A stretch of DNA of 64,000 nucleotides from Salegentibacter salegens (GTDB lineage: Bacteria; Bacteroidota; Bacteroidia; Flavobacteriales; Flavobacteriaceae): the NCBI RefSeq assembly GCF_900142975.1, contig NZ_LT670848.1, positions 1,550,001-1,614,000 on the forward strand, given 5' to 3'. The notes below the pieces were generated by a model that was not told the DNA's origin, searched no databases, and was given only the letters and a program-made list of their open reading frames with translations. The position numbers and the translations under genes were made by a program. How positions within the stretch are numbered: the first letter of the stretch is position 1; every line of letters starts with the position of its first letter. This document shows positions 8,593-19,098 of this stretch, in pieces.

Positions 8593-9374
8593 ACTATTTC
8601 TCCTTTAAAAACCTGTTCTGCAGGGCCGGTTAACCAAACATCGGTATAGATTTCATTTTCCTTTTTAAAAGAAACCGATAATTCCCCTCCGGGAACAATA
8701 AGTTTTACTGTATTAGCAGTTGCTTTTCCAGAAGCGTGGGCCGCCAGGGCAACTGCAGTAACGCCGGTGCCGCAGGAAAGCGTTTCGTCTTCCACTCCTC
8801 TTTCGTAAGTTCTAACCAAAAAGGTATTATCTTCCTGCATATCTACAAAATTGACATTGGTACCGCCATTAGCCACATACTCATTTGAATATCTAATTAC
8901 AGCACCTTCTTTTTTCACATCAAGGTTAGATACATTCTTAGTAAAAATTACGTGATGTGGAGAACCAGTATCAAGAAAAGCACTGTTCCCAAGCTGTTTT
9001 ATTTCTGAAAGATTTTGCATTTGTAAACTTATCTGGTGATCTTTAATAGTCGCTTTATGCGAACCATCTATCGCGGTAAAAGTTGCTTCGTTTTCTATAA
9101 TTTCCAGGAATTTCGCAAAGGCGACCAGGCAGCGCCCCCCATTGCCGCACATACTGCTTTCATTACCATCGGCATTGAAATAGACCATTTTAAAATCGTC
9201 GCCATCTATCTCTGGATTTTCTAAAAGTATCAGTCCGTCGCCACCAATACCAAATTTACGGTCGCAAAGCTTCTTAATTATTTTGGTATTGTTTTTGGAT
9301 AATAGTTGTCGACGGTTGTCAATCATCACAAAATCATTTCCGGTGCCCTGATATTTATAAAATGGAATTTTCAT
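8580..9374 (-). CDS. dapF: Diaminopimelate epimerase
   Basis: A full-length protein of 264 residues. The two catalytic cysteines of this PLP-independent racemase are Cys76 (ESSMCGNGGRC) and Cys201 (ETLSCGTGVTA). The opening YKYQGTGNDFVMIDN is diagnostic. It converts LL- to meso-diaminopimelate for lysine and peptidoglycan. It is the first gene of the dapF-GNAT-mltG run, and a -7 box (TATCTTTG on the minus strand, 9395-9402) lies 21 bases upstream of the start. No clear TTG -33 element is visible. Confidence 0.96.
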   Translation of the reverse strand: MKIPFYKYQGTGNDFVMIDNRRQLLSKNNTKIIKKLCDRKFGIGGDGLILLENPEIDGDDFKMVYFNADGNESSMCGNGGRCLVAFAKFLEIIENEATFTAIDGSHKATIKDHQISLQMQNLSEIKQLGNSAFLDTGSPHHVIFTKNVSNLDVKKEGAVIRYSNEYVANGGTNVNFVDMQEDNTFLVRTYERGVEDETLSCGTGVTAVALAAHASGKATANTVKLIVPGGELSVSFKKENEIYTDVWLTGPAEQVFKGEIVCQA

Positions 9375-9510
9375 TGATTAAATTTTAAGGGCTACAAAGA
9401 TACTATAAAATACACGATTTTTTGGGGTGTTAAATGGCCGTTAAAGTTAAAAACTGAAAATACTAATATTATAATTTTAAAGTTGAATTATATAAAAAAC
9501 AACATTGAAA

Positions 9511-10908
9511 ATGAAAGATTTATCTAAACTACTTCTCGTTTCCATCCTTGGAGGCGCACTGACTCTAGGAAGCTATAAAATGTTTTTCGAAGAAGAAATT
9601 CCGGCAGGTTTACCCCCGGTTTCCAATACCAGTGCTGAATTAATTCCTGCAAACTATTCCGGAGATATCTACGGCACAAATGCAGATTTTACTGAAGCTG
9701 CGGAAAATACGGTTAACGGAGTTGTACACGTAAAAAACGTGGCTGTTTTTAAAGGTCCGCGTACTATGAGAGACCTAATTCAAGGGAATCACAGTGGTGG
9801 GAAAGCACTTCAGGGTGCCGGCTCGGGAGTTATTATTTCCCCCGATGGTTATATTGTAACCAACAATCACGTGATTAGAGAAGCAAATGAGGTTGAAGTT
9901 ACCTTGAACAATAATAAAACCTACACTGCAGGAATTGTAGGTGCCGATGAAACATCAGATATCGCGCTATTAAAAATTGATGCCGAAGGTTTAGATTATA
10001 TTCCATTTGGCGATTCTAACAACGTAAAACTTGGAGAATGGGTGTTGGCAGTTGGGAATCCTTTTAACCTGAAATCTACAGTAACCGCAGGAATTATTAG
10101 TGCTACAGCAAGAGATTTAAACACCTACGATGCTACTTCACAATCTTTTATTCAGACTGATGCAGCAATTAACCCAGGAAACAGTGGTGGTGCTTTAGTG
10201 AATATTAATGGCGAACTGGTGGGAATTAACACGGCTATTACTTCCCAAACAGGAAGTTATATAGGTTACGCATTTGCCGTACCTTCTAATAATACCCGTA
10301 AGATTGTTGAAGATATTATGGAGTATGGGGATGTACAAAAAGGAATTTTAGGTATTAGAGGCGGCAGCATTAATCCCAGGGCTGTAGAAGAATTTGGACT
10401 CGAAACTACGCAGGGAGTTATGGTTGCCGAGGTTACTGAAGGTAGTGGTGCTGAAAAAGCCGGTCTTGAACGAGGCGATATTATTAGAAAATTAGACAAT
10501 GTTGCTATTAATAAATTCTCTGATTTAACGGGTTATATTAATTCCAAGCGCCCAAACGATGAAATTGATGTAATATTTCTTAGAGATGGAAAGCAAAGAG
10601 AAGCTAAAGTAACCCTAACTAAGTTTGAAACTTACACTATAGAGCCTATAAAGATTGAGGTTTCTAATGCCAGCCAGCAAGAATTGCAGGCATTAAATGT
10701 TGAAAACGGGGTTAGAATTCACCGCACCCTTTCTCCTAGATTACCTGCTGAAGAATTGGTGGGAACTATTATTACCGCTATAGATAATAAAAATGTATCC
10801 AGCGTAAGTGATGTTGAACGAATCTTTAGAAATAAAAATCTAGCAGAAGATATTGTGATTACCATAGTTGATAGAAATGGCGAAAAGCAACGCATGGTGT
10901 GGCGATAG
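9511..10908 (+). CDS. HtrA/DegP-type periplasmic serine protease
   Basis: The protein (465 residues from ATG 9511) has an N-terminal signal anchor (residues 6-20), a trypsin-like domain and two PDZ domains (about 270-365 and 385-465). The catalytic triad is His120 (VTNNHVI), Asp150 (TSDIALL) and Ser225 (NPGNSGGAL). An upstream TTG at 9505 is possible but adds only two residues and looks inferior. The family degrades or refolds misfolded envelope proteins. It is a single gene with an intrinsic terminator right behind it (10931-10959). Confidence 0.93.
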   Translation: MKDLSKLLLVSILGGALTLGSYKMFFEEEIPAGLPPVSNTSAELIPANYSGDIYGTNADFTEAAENTVNGVVHVKNVAVFKGPRTMRDLIQGNHSGGKALQGAGSGVIISPDGYIVTNNHVIREANEVEVTLNNNKTYTAGIVGADETSDIALLKIDAEGLDYIPFGDSNNVKLGEWVLAVGNPFNLKSTVTAGIISATARDLNTYDATSQSFIQTDAAINPGNSGGALVNINGELVGINTAITSQTGSYIGYAFAVPSNNTRKIVEDIMEYGDVQKGILGIRGGSINPRAVEEFGLETTQGVMVAEVTEGSGAEKAGLERGDIIRKLDNVAINKFSDLTGYINSKRPNDEIDVIFLRDGKQREAKVTLTKFETYTIEPIKIEVSNASQQELQALNVENGVRIHRTLSPRLPAEELVGTIITAIDNKNVSSVSDVERIFRNKNLAEDIVITIVDRNGEKQRMVWR

Positions 10909-10930
10909 AAGTCCTAGAATATAATCTTAA

Positions 10931-10959
10931 AAACTCCCTTACCACAAGGGGGTTTTTTT
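10931..10959 (+). terminator. Intrinsic terminator after htrA-type gene
   Basis: The stem AACTCCCTT / AAGGGGGTT with a short loop is followed by seven T residues. Confidence 0.85.
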
Positions 10960-10973
10960 ATGCAAAAAAATTC

Positions 10974-11004
10974 TTTACGAAAACGTTTGAAATATATACT
11001 TTTG
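10974..11004 (+). promoter_or_regulatory. Predicted promoter of gap
   Basis: A perfect Bacteroidota -7 box TACTTTTG lies at 10997-11004. A TTTA at the -33 position (10974-10977) is one base off the TTTG consensus, with about 20 bases between the TTT and the -7 box. It lies between the terminator and ATG 11034, which supports that start rather than an in-frame start at 10899. Confidence 0.6.
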
Positions 11005-11033
11005 CGCCATTATTAAAACAACTCAAACCACAC

Positions 11034-12482
11034 ATGAGCTTCAACAAAGTTTACGAAAAAGAACTTTCTTTTCAGGCAAACCGGCGCAAAGCGACCGTAC
11101 AATTTATTAACATTATAAGCGATCTTTGGTATGATAAATCCATAGAACTCGTAATTTTCAGAAATCAGCTGCTTAACCGGAATGTTAGCGATATTCTAAA
11201 TCTTCACGAATATGCGGGAGAATTTGTAGAAAAACCTATTTCTATTTTTGATACCGTAGAAATTGCAAAAGCAATCCAGGATATGGATCTGCCACCTGCA
11301 AAACTGGATATTGGGAAATTAACCTACGAATATCATTTAGAAGACCAGGGACATTTAAACGCTATGGCTTTTATTTCAGATAAACTGAAAGATGCCAAAA
11401 AATATGATAAAGTTGTACCTAAAGATGTTGTGCTTTATGGCTTTGGTCGTATCGGCCGTTTGGTAGCCAGGGAACTTATGGCACGAACCGGTAAGGGAAG
11501 TCAGTTGCGTTTGCGGGCAATTGTAACTCGCGGTGCGATAGACAAAAATGTATTAGAAAAACGTGCTTCTTTATTAAAAAATGATTCAGTTCACGGCGAT
11601 TTTTCAGGAACCGTTAGTATAGATGAAAAGAACAGCGCTCTTATTATCAACGGCACCACGGTAAAAGTGATTTCCGCAGACAAACCTGAGGATATCGATT
11701 ATACGAAATTCGGAATAAATAAAGCTTTAATTATAGACAACACCGGTGCGTTTAGAGACAAAGAAGCTTTAAGCAGACATTTAAAAGCAAAAGGAGCGGC
11801 AAAGGTTTTACTTTCTGCACCAGGGAAAGGCATTCCCAATATTGTTCACGGGGTAAATCATAAAGAACATAATCCTGATAAAATTTCGATTTTTTCAGCA
11901 GCTTCCTGTACTACCAACGCAATCACCCCGGTTTTAAAAGCCGTTCAGGATACTTTGGGCGTGGTACACGGGCATTTAGAAACTATTCACGCCTACACCA
12001 ACGACCAGAACCTGGTAGATAATATGCACAGCAAATATCGCCGAGGTCGTGCTGCTGCCCTTAATATGGTTATTACCGAAACCGGCGCCGGGAAAGCTGT
12101 TGCGAAGGCCTTACCTGTTTTTCAAGGAAAACTTACTTCAAATGCAATTAGGGTTCCTGTTCCCAATGGTTCCCTGGCTATTTTAAATCTTGAGGTGGAA
12201 GCCGAAACCAATATAGACGGCGTAAATAATATTTTAAAGAAATATGCGCTGGAAGGTGAACTGGTAGAACAAATTAAATACTCTTTGGATAATGAACTGG
12301 TATCATCAGACATTGTTGGATCTAACGCTCCGGCAATTTATGATAGTAAGGCGACCATAGTTTCGGCAGATGGTAAAAATGTGATCCTTTATATCTGGTA
12401 TGATAACGAATACGGTTACAGTCACCAGTTAATAAGGCTGGCAAAGTATATTGCGAAAGTGAGAAGGTTCACTTATTATTAA
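11034..12482 (+). CDS. gap: Glyceraldehyde-3-phosphate dehydrogenase, long form
   Basis: The protein (482 residues from ATG 11034) carries an extension of about 130 residues before the NAD-binding fold (GFGRIGR at 136-142). The catalytic Cys292 is in SAASCTTNAITP, and the C-terminal domain ends in WYDNEYGYSHQLIRLAKY. Long GAPDHs with this N-terminal extension are known in Bacteroidota and some proteobacteria. It catalyses the NAD(P)-dependent oxidation of glyceraldehyde 3-phosphate in glycolysis or its reverse. The start at 10899 is rejected because terminator and promoter lie between. A terminator follows at 12509-12537. Confidence 0.94.
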   Translation: MSFNKVYEKELSFQANRRKATVQFINIISDLWYDKSIELVIFRNQLLNRNVSDILNLHEYAGEFVEKPISIFDTVEIAKAIQDMDLPPAKLDIGKLTYEYHLEDQGHLNAMAFISDKLKDAKKYDKVVPKDVVLYGFGRIGRLVARELMARTGKGSQLRLRAIVTRGAIDKNVLEKRASLLKNDSVHGDFSGTVSIDEKNSALIINGTTVKVISADKPEDIDYTKFGINKALIIDNTGAFRDKEALSRHLKAKGAAKVLLSAPGKGIPNIVHGVNHKEHNPDKISIFSAASCTTNAITPVLKAVQDTLGVVHGHLETIHAYTNDQNLVDNMHSKYRRGRAAALNMVITETGAGKAVAKALPVFQGKLTSNAIRVPVPNGSLAILNLEVEAETNIDGVNNILKKYALEGELVEQIKYSLDNELVSSDIVGSNAPAIYDSKATIVSADGKNVILYIWYDNEYGYSHQLIRLAKYIAKVRRFTYY

Positions 12483-12508
12483 TATTTTAGAATAAGATAA
12501 AATACCGG

Positions 12509-12537
12509 AAAACCCGCCTAAATTTGGTGGGTTTTTT
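12509..12537 (+). terminator. Intrinsic terminator after gap
   Basis: The stem AAACCCGCC / GGTGGGTTT is followed by a T run, 27 bases behind the stop codon. Confidence 0.85.
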
Positions 12538-12679
12538 ATTCGAAATACTTTACATTTGCGCGCTCAAATTATTAATTTAAAGGAATTTATAAAAATTGGC
12601 TTCAAATTAGCGAAGTCTTTTACAATAAGTAAAAAAAGAAGGCGTTCAAGCATATAAATTCCAACCAGAAAAACCCCAA

Positions 12680-13264
12680 ATGATGCGTAACATTATTTTT
12701 TCAAGTTTACTTTTAATATTTTCAGTCAGTTTTTTATCTGCTCAGGATTCATTGGCTACCTCTAACTTTATTGAAGATGAATTTGACAATCTTATTGAAT
12801 CTTCAAACAACTACCAGGGATACAAAGTAGTAGATTATGATGCTTTAATTGAATTACGGGACAACACAAAACGCCACGTTCAGGAATTAAAGAACGAGCT
12901 TCAGGAAGAGCAAAGTACTATTTCCAGTCAAAATGAAGAAATCGAAAATCTTGAAAATCAATTAGCCGAAACCCAGGAAGATCTTCAGCGTGTAAACGAA
13001 GAAAAAGATGCCATAAAATTTCTCGGAATGCCTTTTAGCAAAGGAAGCTATATGGCTTTAATGTGGGGAATAGTTGGTATTCTTATCCTGGCGCTACTTT
13101 TTTTCATCTATAAGTTTAAAAACTCTAATGCTACTACTAAAGAAGCAAGACATAGGTTAAACGAAACCGAAAAAGAGTTTGACGCTTACCGCGCTAAAGC
13201 CCTGGAAAAAGAACAACGTTTAGGCCGTATGCTTCAGGATGAGAAGAACAAAGCCAAAGAATAA
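12680..13264 (+). CDS. Membrane-anchored coiled-coil protein of unknown function
   Basis: This 194-residue protein has a cleavable-looking signal peptide (to about residue 21, ending FLSAQ), then a long charged heptad-type coiled coil (about 60-115), one transmembrane helix (about 127-147) and a second charged helix at the C-terminus. There are no catalytic motifs. It precedes trmD, and database entries for such proteins are sometimes labelled tRNA methyltransferase only because of that neighbour; the sequence does not support an enzyme. A -7 box TACATTTG lies at 12551-12558. A structural or scaffolding envelope role is a guess. Confidence 0.75.
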   Translation: MMRNIIFSSLLLIFSVSFLSAQDSLATSNFIEDEFDNLIESSNNYQGYKVVDYDALIELRDNTKRHVQELKNELQEEQSTISSQNEEIENLENQLAETQEDLQRVNEEKDAIKFLGMPFSKGSYMALMWGIVGILILALLFFIYKFKNSNATTKEARHRLNETEKEFDAYRAKALEKEQRLGRMLQDEKNKAKE

Positions 13265-13315
13265 TTTTTCTTCAGCTTAAATTTTAATTAGCATCTTTGC
13301 ATTTTATAAGAAAAT

Positions 13316-14002
13316 ATGCGCATAGATATAATTACCGTAGTTCCAGATTTGCTTAAAAGTCCTTTTGATGCTTCTATTTTAAAGAGAGCAATAGAAAACG
13401 GTCACGTAGAAATTCACCTGCATAATTTAAGAGATTATGTGACCGATAATTACAAACAAATTGATGATTATCAATTTGGCGGTGGCGCCGGGATGGTGAT
13501 GATGGTAGAACCAATAGATAAGTGCATCTCAAATCTTAAGAGTCAGCGGGATTATGACGAAGTAATCTATATGAGTCCCGATGGCGATCGTTTTAATCAA
13601 AAAACCGCCAATACACTTTCGCTTAAGGAAAATCTTATAATCCTTTGCGGGCATTATAAAGGTGTAGATCAAAGAGTACGCGATCACTTTATCACCAAAG
13701 AAATTTCTATCGGCGATTATGTGCTTTCTGGCGGAGAACTGGGTGCTGCTGTGGTTTGTGATGCGATCATCAGGTTAATTCCCGGTGTTTTAGGCAATGA
13801 GACTTCAGCTTTAACCGATTCTTTTCAGGATAACCTGCTCGCTCCCCCGGTTTACACAAGACCTGCGGAATATAAAGGATGGAAAGTTCCGGAAATATTA
13901 ACCTCTGGTAATTTTCCGAAGATTGAAACCTGGCGGGAAGAAAAAGCCTGGGAACGAACCAAACGCTTAAGGCCTGATCTTTTGGATGAAACAGAAAAAT
14001 AA
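13316..14002 (+). CDS. trmD: tRNA (guanine-N1)-methyltransferase TrmD
   Basis: A full-length SPOUT methylase (228 residues). [17 protein letters not shown] (about residues 49-65), [14 protein letters not shown] (about 110-123) and [16 protein letters not shown] (about 130-145) are the TrmD motifs that form the trefoil-knot SAM site. It methylates G37 of tRNAs next to the anticodon and prevents +1 frameshifting. It is followed by rplS, the conserved order, but rplS has its own strong promoter at 14017-14046. Confidence 0.96.
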   Translation: MRIDIITVVPDLLKSPFDASILKRAIENGHVEIHLHNLRDYVTDNYKQIDDYQFGGGAGMVMMVEPIDKCISNLKSQRDYDEVIYMSPDGDRFNQKTANTLSLKENLIILCGHYKGVDQRVRDHFITKEISIGDYVLSGGELGAAVVCDAIIRLIPGVLGNETSALTDSFQDNLLAPPVYTRPAEYKGWKVPEILTSGNFPKIETWREEKAWERTKRLRPDLLDETEK

Positions 14003-14016
14003 TTGCAATTTCTAAG

Positions 14017-14046
14017 TTGCATTATAAATTAAAATTAATACTTTTG
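14017..14046 (+). promoter_or_regulatory. Predicted promoter of rplS
   Basis: TTG at 14017-14019, a 19-base spacer, then TACTTTTG at 14039-14046 give an exact match to the Bacteroidota consensus TTG-N19-TAnnTTTG. It lies 71 bases before the rplS start. Confidence 0.8.
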
Positions 14047-14116
14047 CACTCGTTCTAAAATAACCTCTGGCGAGGTCCGTGAATGTTGTTTTAGATTTTA
14101 CATTAAATAAGAAATT

Positions 14117-14467
14117 ATGGAATCGTTAATTAAGTACGTACAAGACGAATTCGTTGAAAGAAAAGATTTACCTGAATTTTCTGCAGGTGATACCATTACT
14201 GTGTATTACGAAATTAAAGAGGGTCAAAAAACCCGTACCCAGTTTTTTAAAGGGGTAGTAATTCAGAAAAGAGGTAGCGGTGCTTCGCAGACTTTCACCA
14301 TTAGAAAAATGAGTGGTACTGTTGGAGTAGAAAGAATTTTTCCTTTAAACCTTCCTGCAATTCAAAAAATTGAATTGAACAAACGAGGAAAAGTAAGAAG
14401 AGCTCGTATTTATTACTTTAGAGAACTTACCGGGAAAAAAGCCCGTATTAAGGAAGCTAAAAGATAA
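14117..14467 (+). CDS. rplS: 50S ribosomal protein L19
   Basis: A basic protein of 116 residues, with FSAGDTITVYYEIKEG and RTQFFKGVVIQKRGSG near the N-terminus and FPLNLPAIQKIELNKRGKVRRARIYYFR in the second half. These are standard L19 features at standard length. L19 sits at the 30S-50S interface. A strong terminator follows at once. Confidence 0.97.
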   Translation: MESLIKYVQDEFVERKDLPEFSAGDTITVYYEIKEGQKTRTQFFKGVVIQKRGSGASQTFTIRKMSGTVGVERIFPLNLPAIQKIELNKRGKVRRARIYYFRELTGKKARIKEAKR

Positions 14468-14490
14468 GACACATCTTATTAAACTTATAG

Positions 14491-14518
14491 AAAGCCCCGA
14501 AAATTCGGGGCTTTTTTT
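14491..14518 (+). terminator. Intrinsic terminator after rplS
   Basis: The 11-base-pair stem AAAGCCCCGAA / TTCGGGGCTTT with a short loop is followed by a seven-T run. Confidence 0.92.
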
Positions 14519-14702
14519 ATGAGTTATTTTTTAAGTAAGCCAAAATACTTAAGATCCTATCATTAATATTTCAGTAAATTTTTTAGTATTTATCGTGATT
14601 TTTTTAGTCCATATGCCACATATTATAAATTTATGATATTAAATTCTTCTTAATTGTTGTTATTCTTGTAATTTATGGTCTTGAAAAACTAAAACATATT
14701 TT

Positions 14703-16121
14703 ATGAAAAAAACAACAATCAAATTATGGAAAATGCTTGTATGCGTTTTCTTATTTGGAGCTGTATTTAGCTCATGTGAAAAAGAAGAAAATTTAAGTGA
14801 AAGTGATGAAAATATTGCTGCAGATTTGGAAGAGCCTCCATTTAAAAATTATATGGTAATTTCTGAATCTTCCGATTTAACGAAGAGTGTAGAAAGTGAT
14901 CTTAAAACAAGCGGTGGTGAGATCGTAAGTTCTATACCTGAAATTGGAATTTCTGTTGTAAGTTCAAAAGATGTAAATTTCATTGAGAACACCATGAAAA
15001 AGAAGAACGTTAGCTCTGTGGTTCCTGATTATGAAATAGCCTGGATACCTACATCTAAAGGCGTAGAAGCCAATCTTCCTGAAGCCACACCTAGTATTGG
15101 AAGTACAGAACCTTATTATTTCTACGATTACCTTTGGGGATTAGAGGCCATTGACGCTCCAGAAGCGTGGAATGCTGGTTTTACAGGTAGCGGTGCAAGT
15201 GTATTTGTTCTTGACTCTGGTATAGATGCCGAGCACGCAGAACTGGCGCCAAATTTAAATACTTCGCTCTCAGCTTCATTTGTACCCGGAGAAGACTGGA
15301 ATGTTTTAGAGAGCACTCCTTTTGATAATCACGGATCTCATGTAGCAGGAACCATTGCTGCTGCTCAAAATGGATTGGGTCTTATTGGTGTTGCACCACA
15401 TGCCGAACTTGTCGCAGTTAAAGTTCTTTCAGAAATTACAGGAAGTGGCGCCTTCAGTTCTATTAATGCCGGTATTGTTTATGCAGGCCAAAACTCTGCA
15501 GACGTTATCAATATGAGCTTAGGTGCTACCCTAAATAAAAATGGAAAATTAATTGATGCCAATGATGTTCCTTATAAAATACCTGCTAAGTACGTTATGG
15601 AAATTGTAAATGCCCAGCAGAAAGCTATAGATTACGCATATAAAAAAGGAAGTACAATTATAGCTTCTGCCGGTAATGATGGAGTAAATTATGATGGAAA
15701 TTCAGCATACATTAAACTGCCGGGAGGACTTAATAATGTGGTAACTGTATCTGCAACGGCTCCCGATGGTTACGATTGGACTGCAGATTATACTAATTTT
15801 GATATTCCTGCAAGTTATACAACTCATGGAAAATCTTTAATAGATGTTGCTGCTCCTGGTGGGGATTATGATGTTGCTCTTGAAGATATGATTCTTAGTA
15901 CCGGTAATAATGGGTCATTATTCTGGAGCGCAGGTACAAGTATGGCTGCACCACATGTTTCAGGTGTTGCTGCTTTGATTATCGCTAAAAATGGCGGTAA
16001 CATGAGTCCACAAGAAGTTGCAAAACAAATTGAAAAGACAGCTGATAAGGTTGATGGAAACGGCCAAAGCTTATTCTTTGGAAAAGGAAGAATAAATGCT
16101 TACCGTGCTGTAACCGAATAA
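14703..16121 (+). CDS. Subtilisin-family (S8) serine protease lipoprotein
   Basis: This 472-residue protein has a lipoprotein signal with lipobox VFSSC (Cys25) followed by acidic residues. An I9-type inhibitory propeptide (about 48-115) precedes an S8 domain. The catalytic residues are Asp171 (VLDSGID), His210 (DNHGSHVAGT) and Ser413 (GTSMAAPHVSG); the oxyanion residue is Asn325 (ASAGNDG). It ends right after the protease domain without a type IX secretion tail, so it is probably anchored to a cell-envelope membrane. It is a single gene followed by a terminator. Its substrate is unknown. Confidence 0.93.
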   Translation: MKKTTIKLWKMLVCVFLFGAVFSSCEKEENLSESDENIAADLEEPPFKNYMVISESSDLTKSVESDLKTSGGEIVSSIPEIGISVVSSKDVNFIENTMKKKNVSSVVPDYEIAWIPTSKGVEANLPEATPSIGSTEPYYFYDYLWGLEAIDAPEAWNAGFTGSGASVFVLDSGIDAEHAELAPNLNTSLSASFVPGEDWNVLESTPFDNHGSHVAGTIAAAQNGLGLIGVAPHAELVAVKVLSEITGSGAFSSINAGIVYAGQNSADVINMSLGATLNKNGKLIDANDVPYKIPAKYVMEIVNAQQKAIDYAYKKGSTIIASAGNDGVNYDGNSAYIKLPGGLNNVVTVSATAPDGYDWTADYTNFDIPASYTTHGKSLIDVAAPGGDYDVALEDMILSTGNNGSLFWSAGTSMAAPHVSGVAALIIAKNGGNMSPQEVAKQIEKTADKVDGNGQSLFFGKGRINAYRAVTE

Positions 16122-16145
16122 ACAGGTTAAAATTCAAAGACATTG

Positions 16146-16170
16146 AAAGCCCCGTAAATCGGGGCTTTTT
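16146..16170 (+). terminator. Intrinsic terminator after subtilase gene
   Basis: The stem AAAGCCCCG / CGGGGCTTT with a 5-base loop is followed by T residues. Confidence 0.88.
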
Positions 16171-16230
16171 AATACCTAAAAAGCAAAGAAATCAGGCTAT
16201 AAATCCCTGCCTAACAAAATGTTAAATTTA

Positions 16231-16571
16231 TTGCAAAAACTTATTTTTGGTTGTATATTTAATATAGGAATTAGTTAATAAAGAATGACAAAAGGATTTC
16301 TTATTAAATTAAAATTCCGGGTAAAGCCTAAAAATCTTTACATATGGTTTTTATCTTCTATATAACGCTTATGTTTTGCCAGGTCAAAAATAGTTTGAAA
16401 GATAAAAACCCCTTAGATTCAGAAATATAGCTTCTCGAAGTTTTAATTTTTGAATCATTGAAATAATGCACACCGGGATTTTTCCCTTAAAGAATTTCGA
16501 AAATTCAGTGAGAACGTATTATTTCAGTAGAAGCCATTTCATTTTAGTTATTAAGATGAAGTGGCTTTTTT
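16231..16571 (+). ncRNA. Candidate small RNA or short-ORF transcript in a gene-poor gap
   Basis: Between the subtilase and icd there are about 550 bases without a large reading frame. A promoter-like pair (TTG at 16231-16233, 20 bases, TATATTTA at 16254-16261) opens the stretch. An intrinsic terminator (stem AAGCCATTTCAT / ATGAAGTGGCTT followed by six T, 16531-16571) closes it, predicting a transcript of roughly 300 bases. A 26-codon ORF (16285-16365, MTKGFLIKLKFRVK...) begins near the expected 5' end but has no recognised relatives. Whether the product is an RNA or a small peptide cannot be decided here. Confidence 0.4.
16531..16571 (+). terminator. Intrinsic terminator with no upstream large gene
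   Basis: A 12-base-pair stem with one G-T pair and a 13-base loop is followed by six T. It marks the end of an otherwise unexplained transcript. Confidence 0.8.
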
Positions 16572-16632
16572 CATGTCTTTTTTGTAATAATTAACAGGCT
16601 TTAATGCTGCTTCAGCTATGATAAAAGCTTGA

Positions 16633-18948
<2,316 letters not shown>

Positions 18949-18974
18949 ATTAGTTATAATTTTAATTGATTTTT

Positions 18975-19002
18975 AAAGCCGGAAATTATTTTCCGGCTTT
19001 TT
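18975..19002 (+). terminator. Intrinsic terminator after icd
   Basis: The stem AAAGCCGGAAA / TTTCCGGCTTT is followed by a T run. Confidence 0.9.
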
Positions 19003-19098
19003 TATTTGAAATTTTTGTTTAATGTTTTTAAACAAATCTTAATTATTTCTGTAAACTTTTAATTTGCTTGGTTTCTACACTATCTTTACCTAAAAAAA

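Noticed and set aside
12680..13264. tRNA methyltransferase function for the gene before trmD
   Set aside because: The protein is a signal peptide plus coiled coils and one membrane helix, with no SAM-binding motif.
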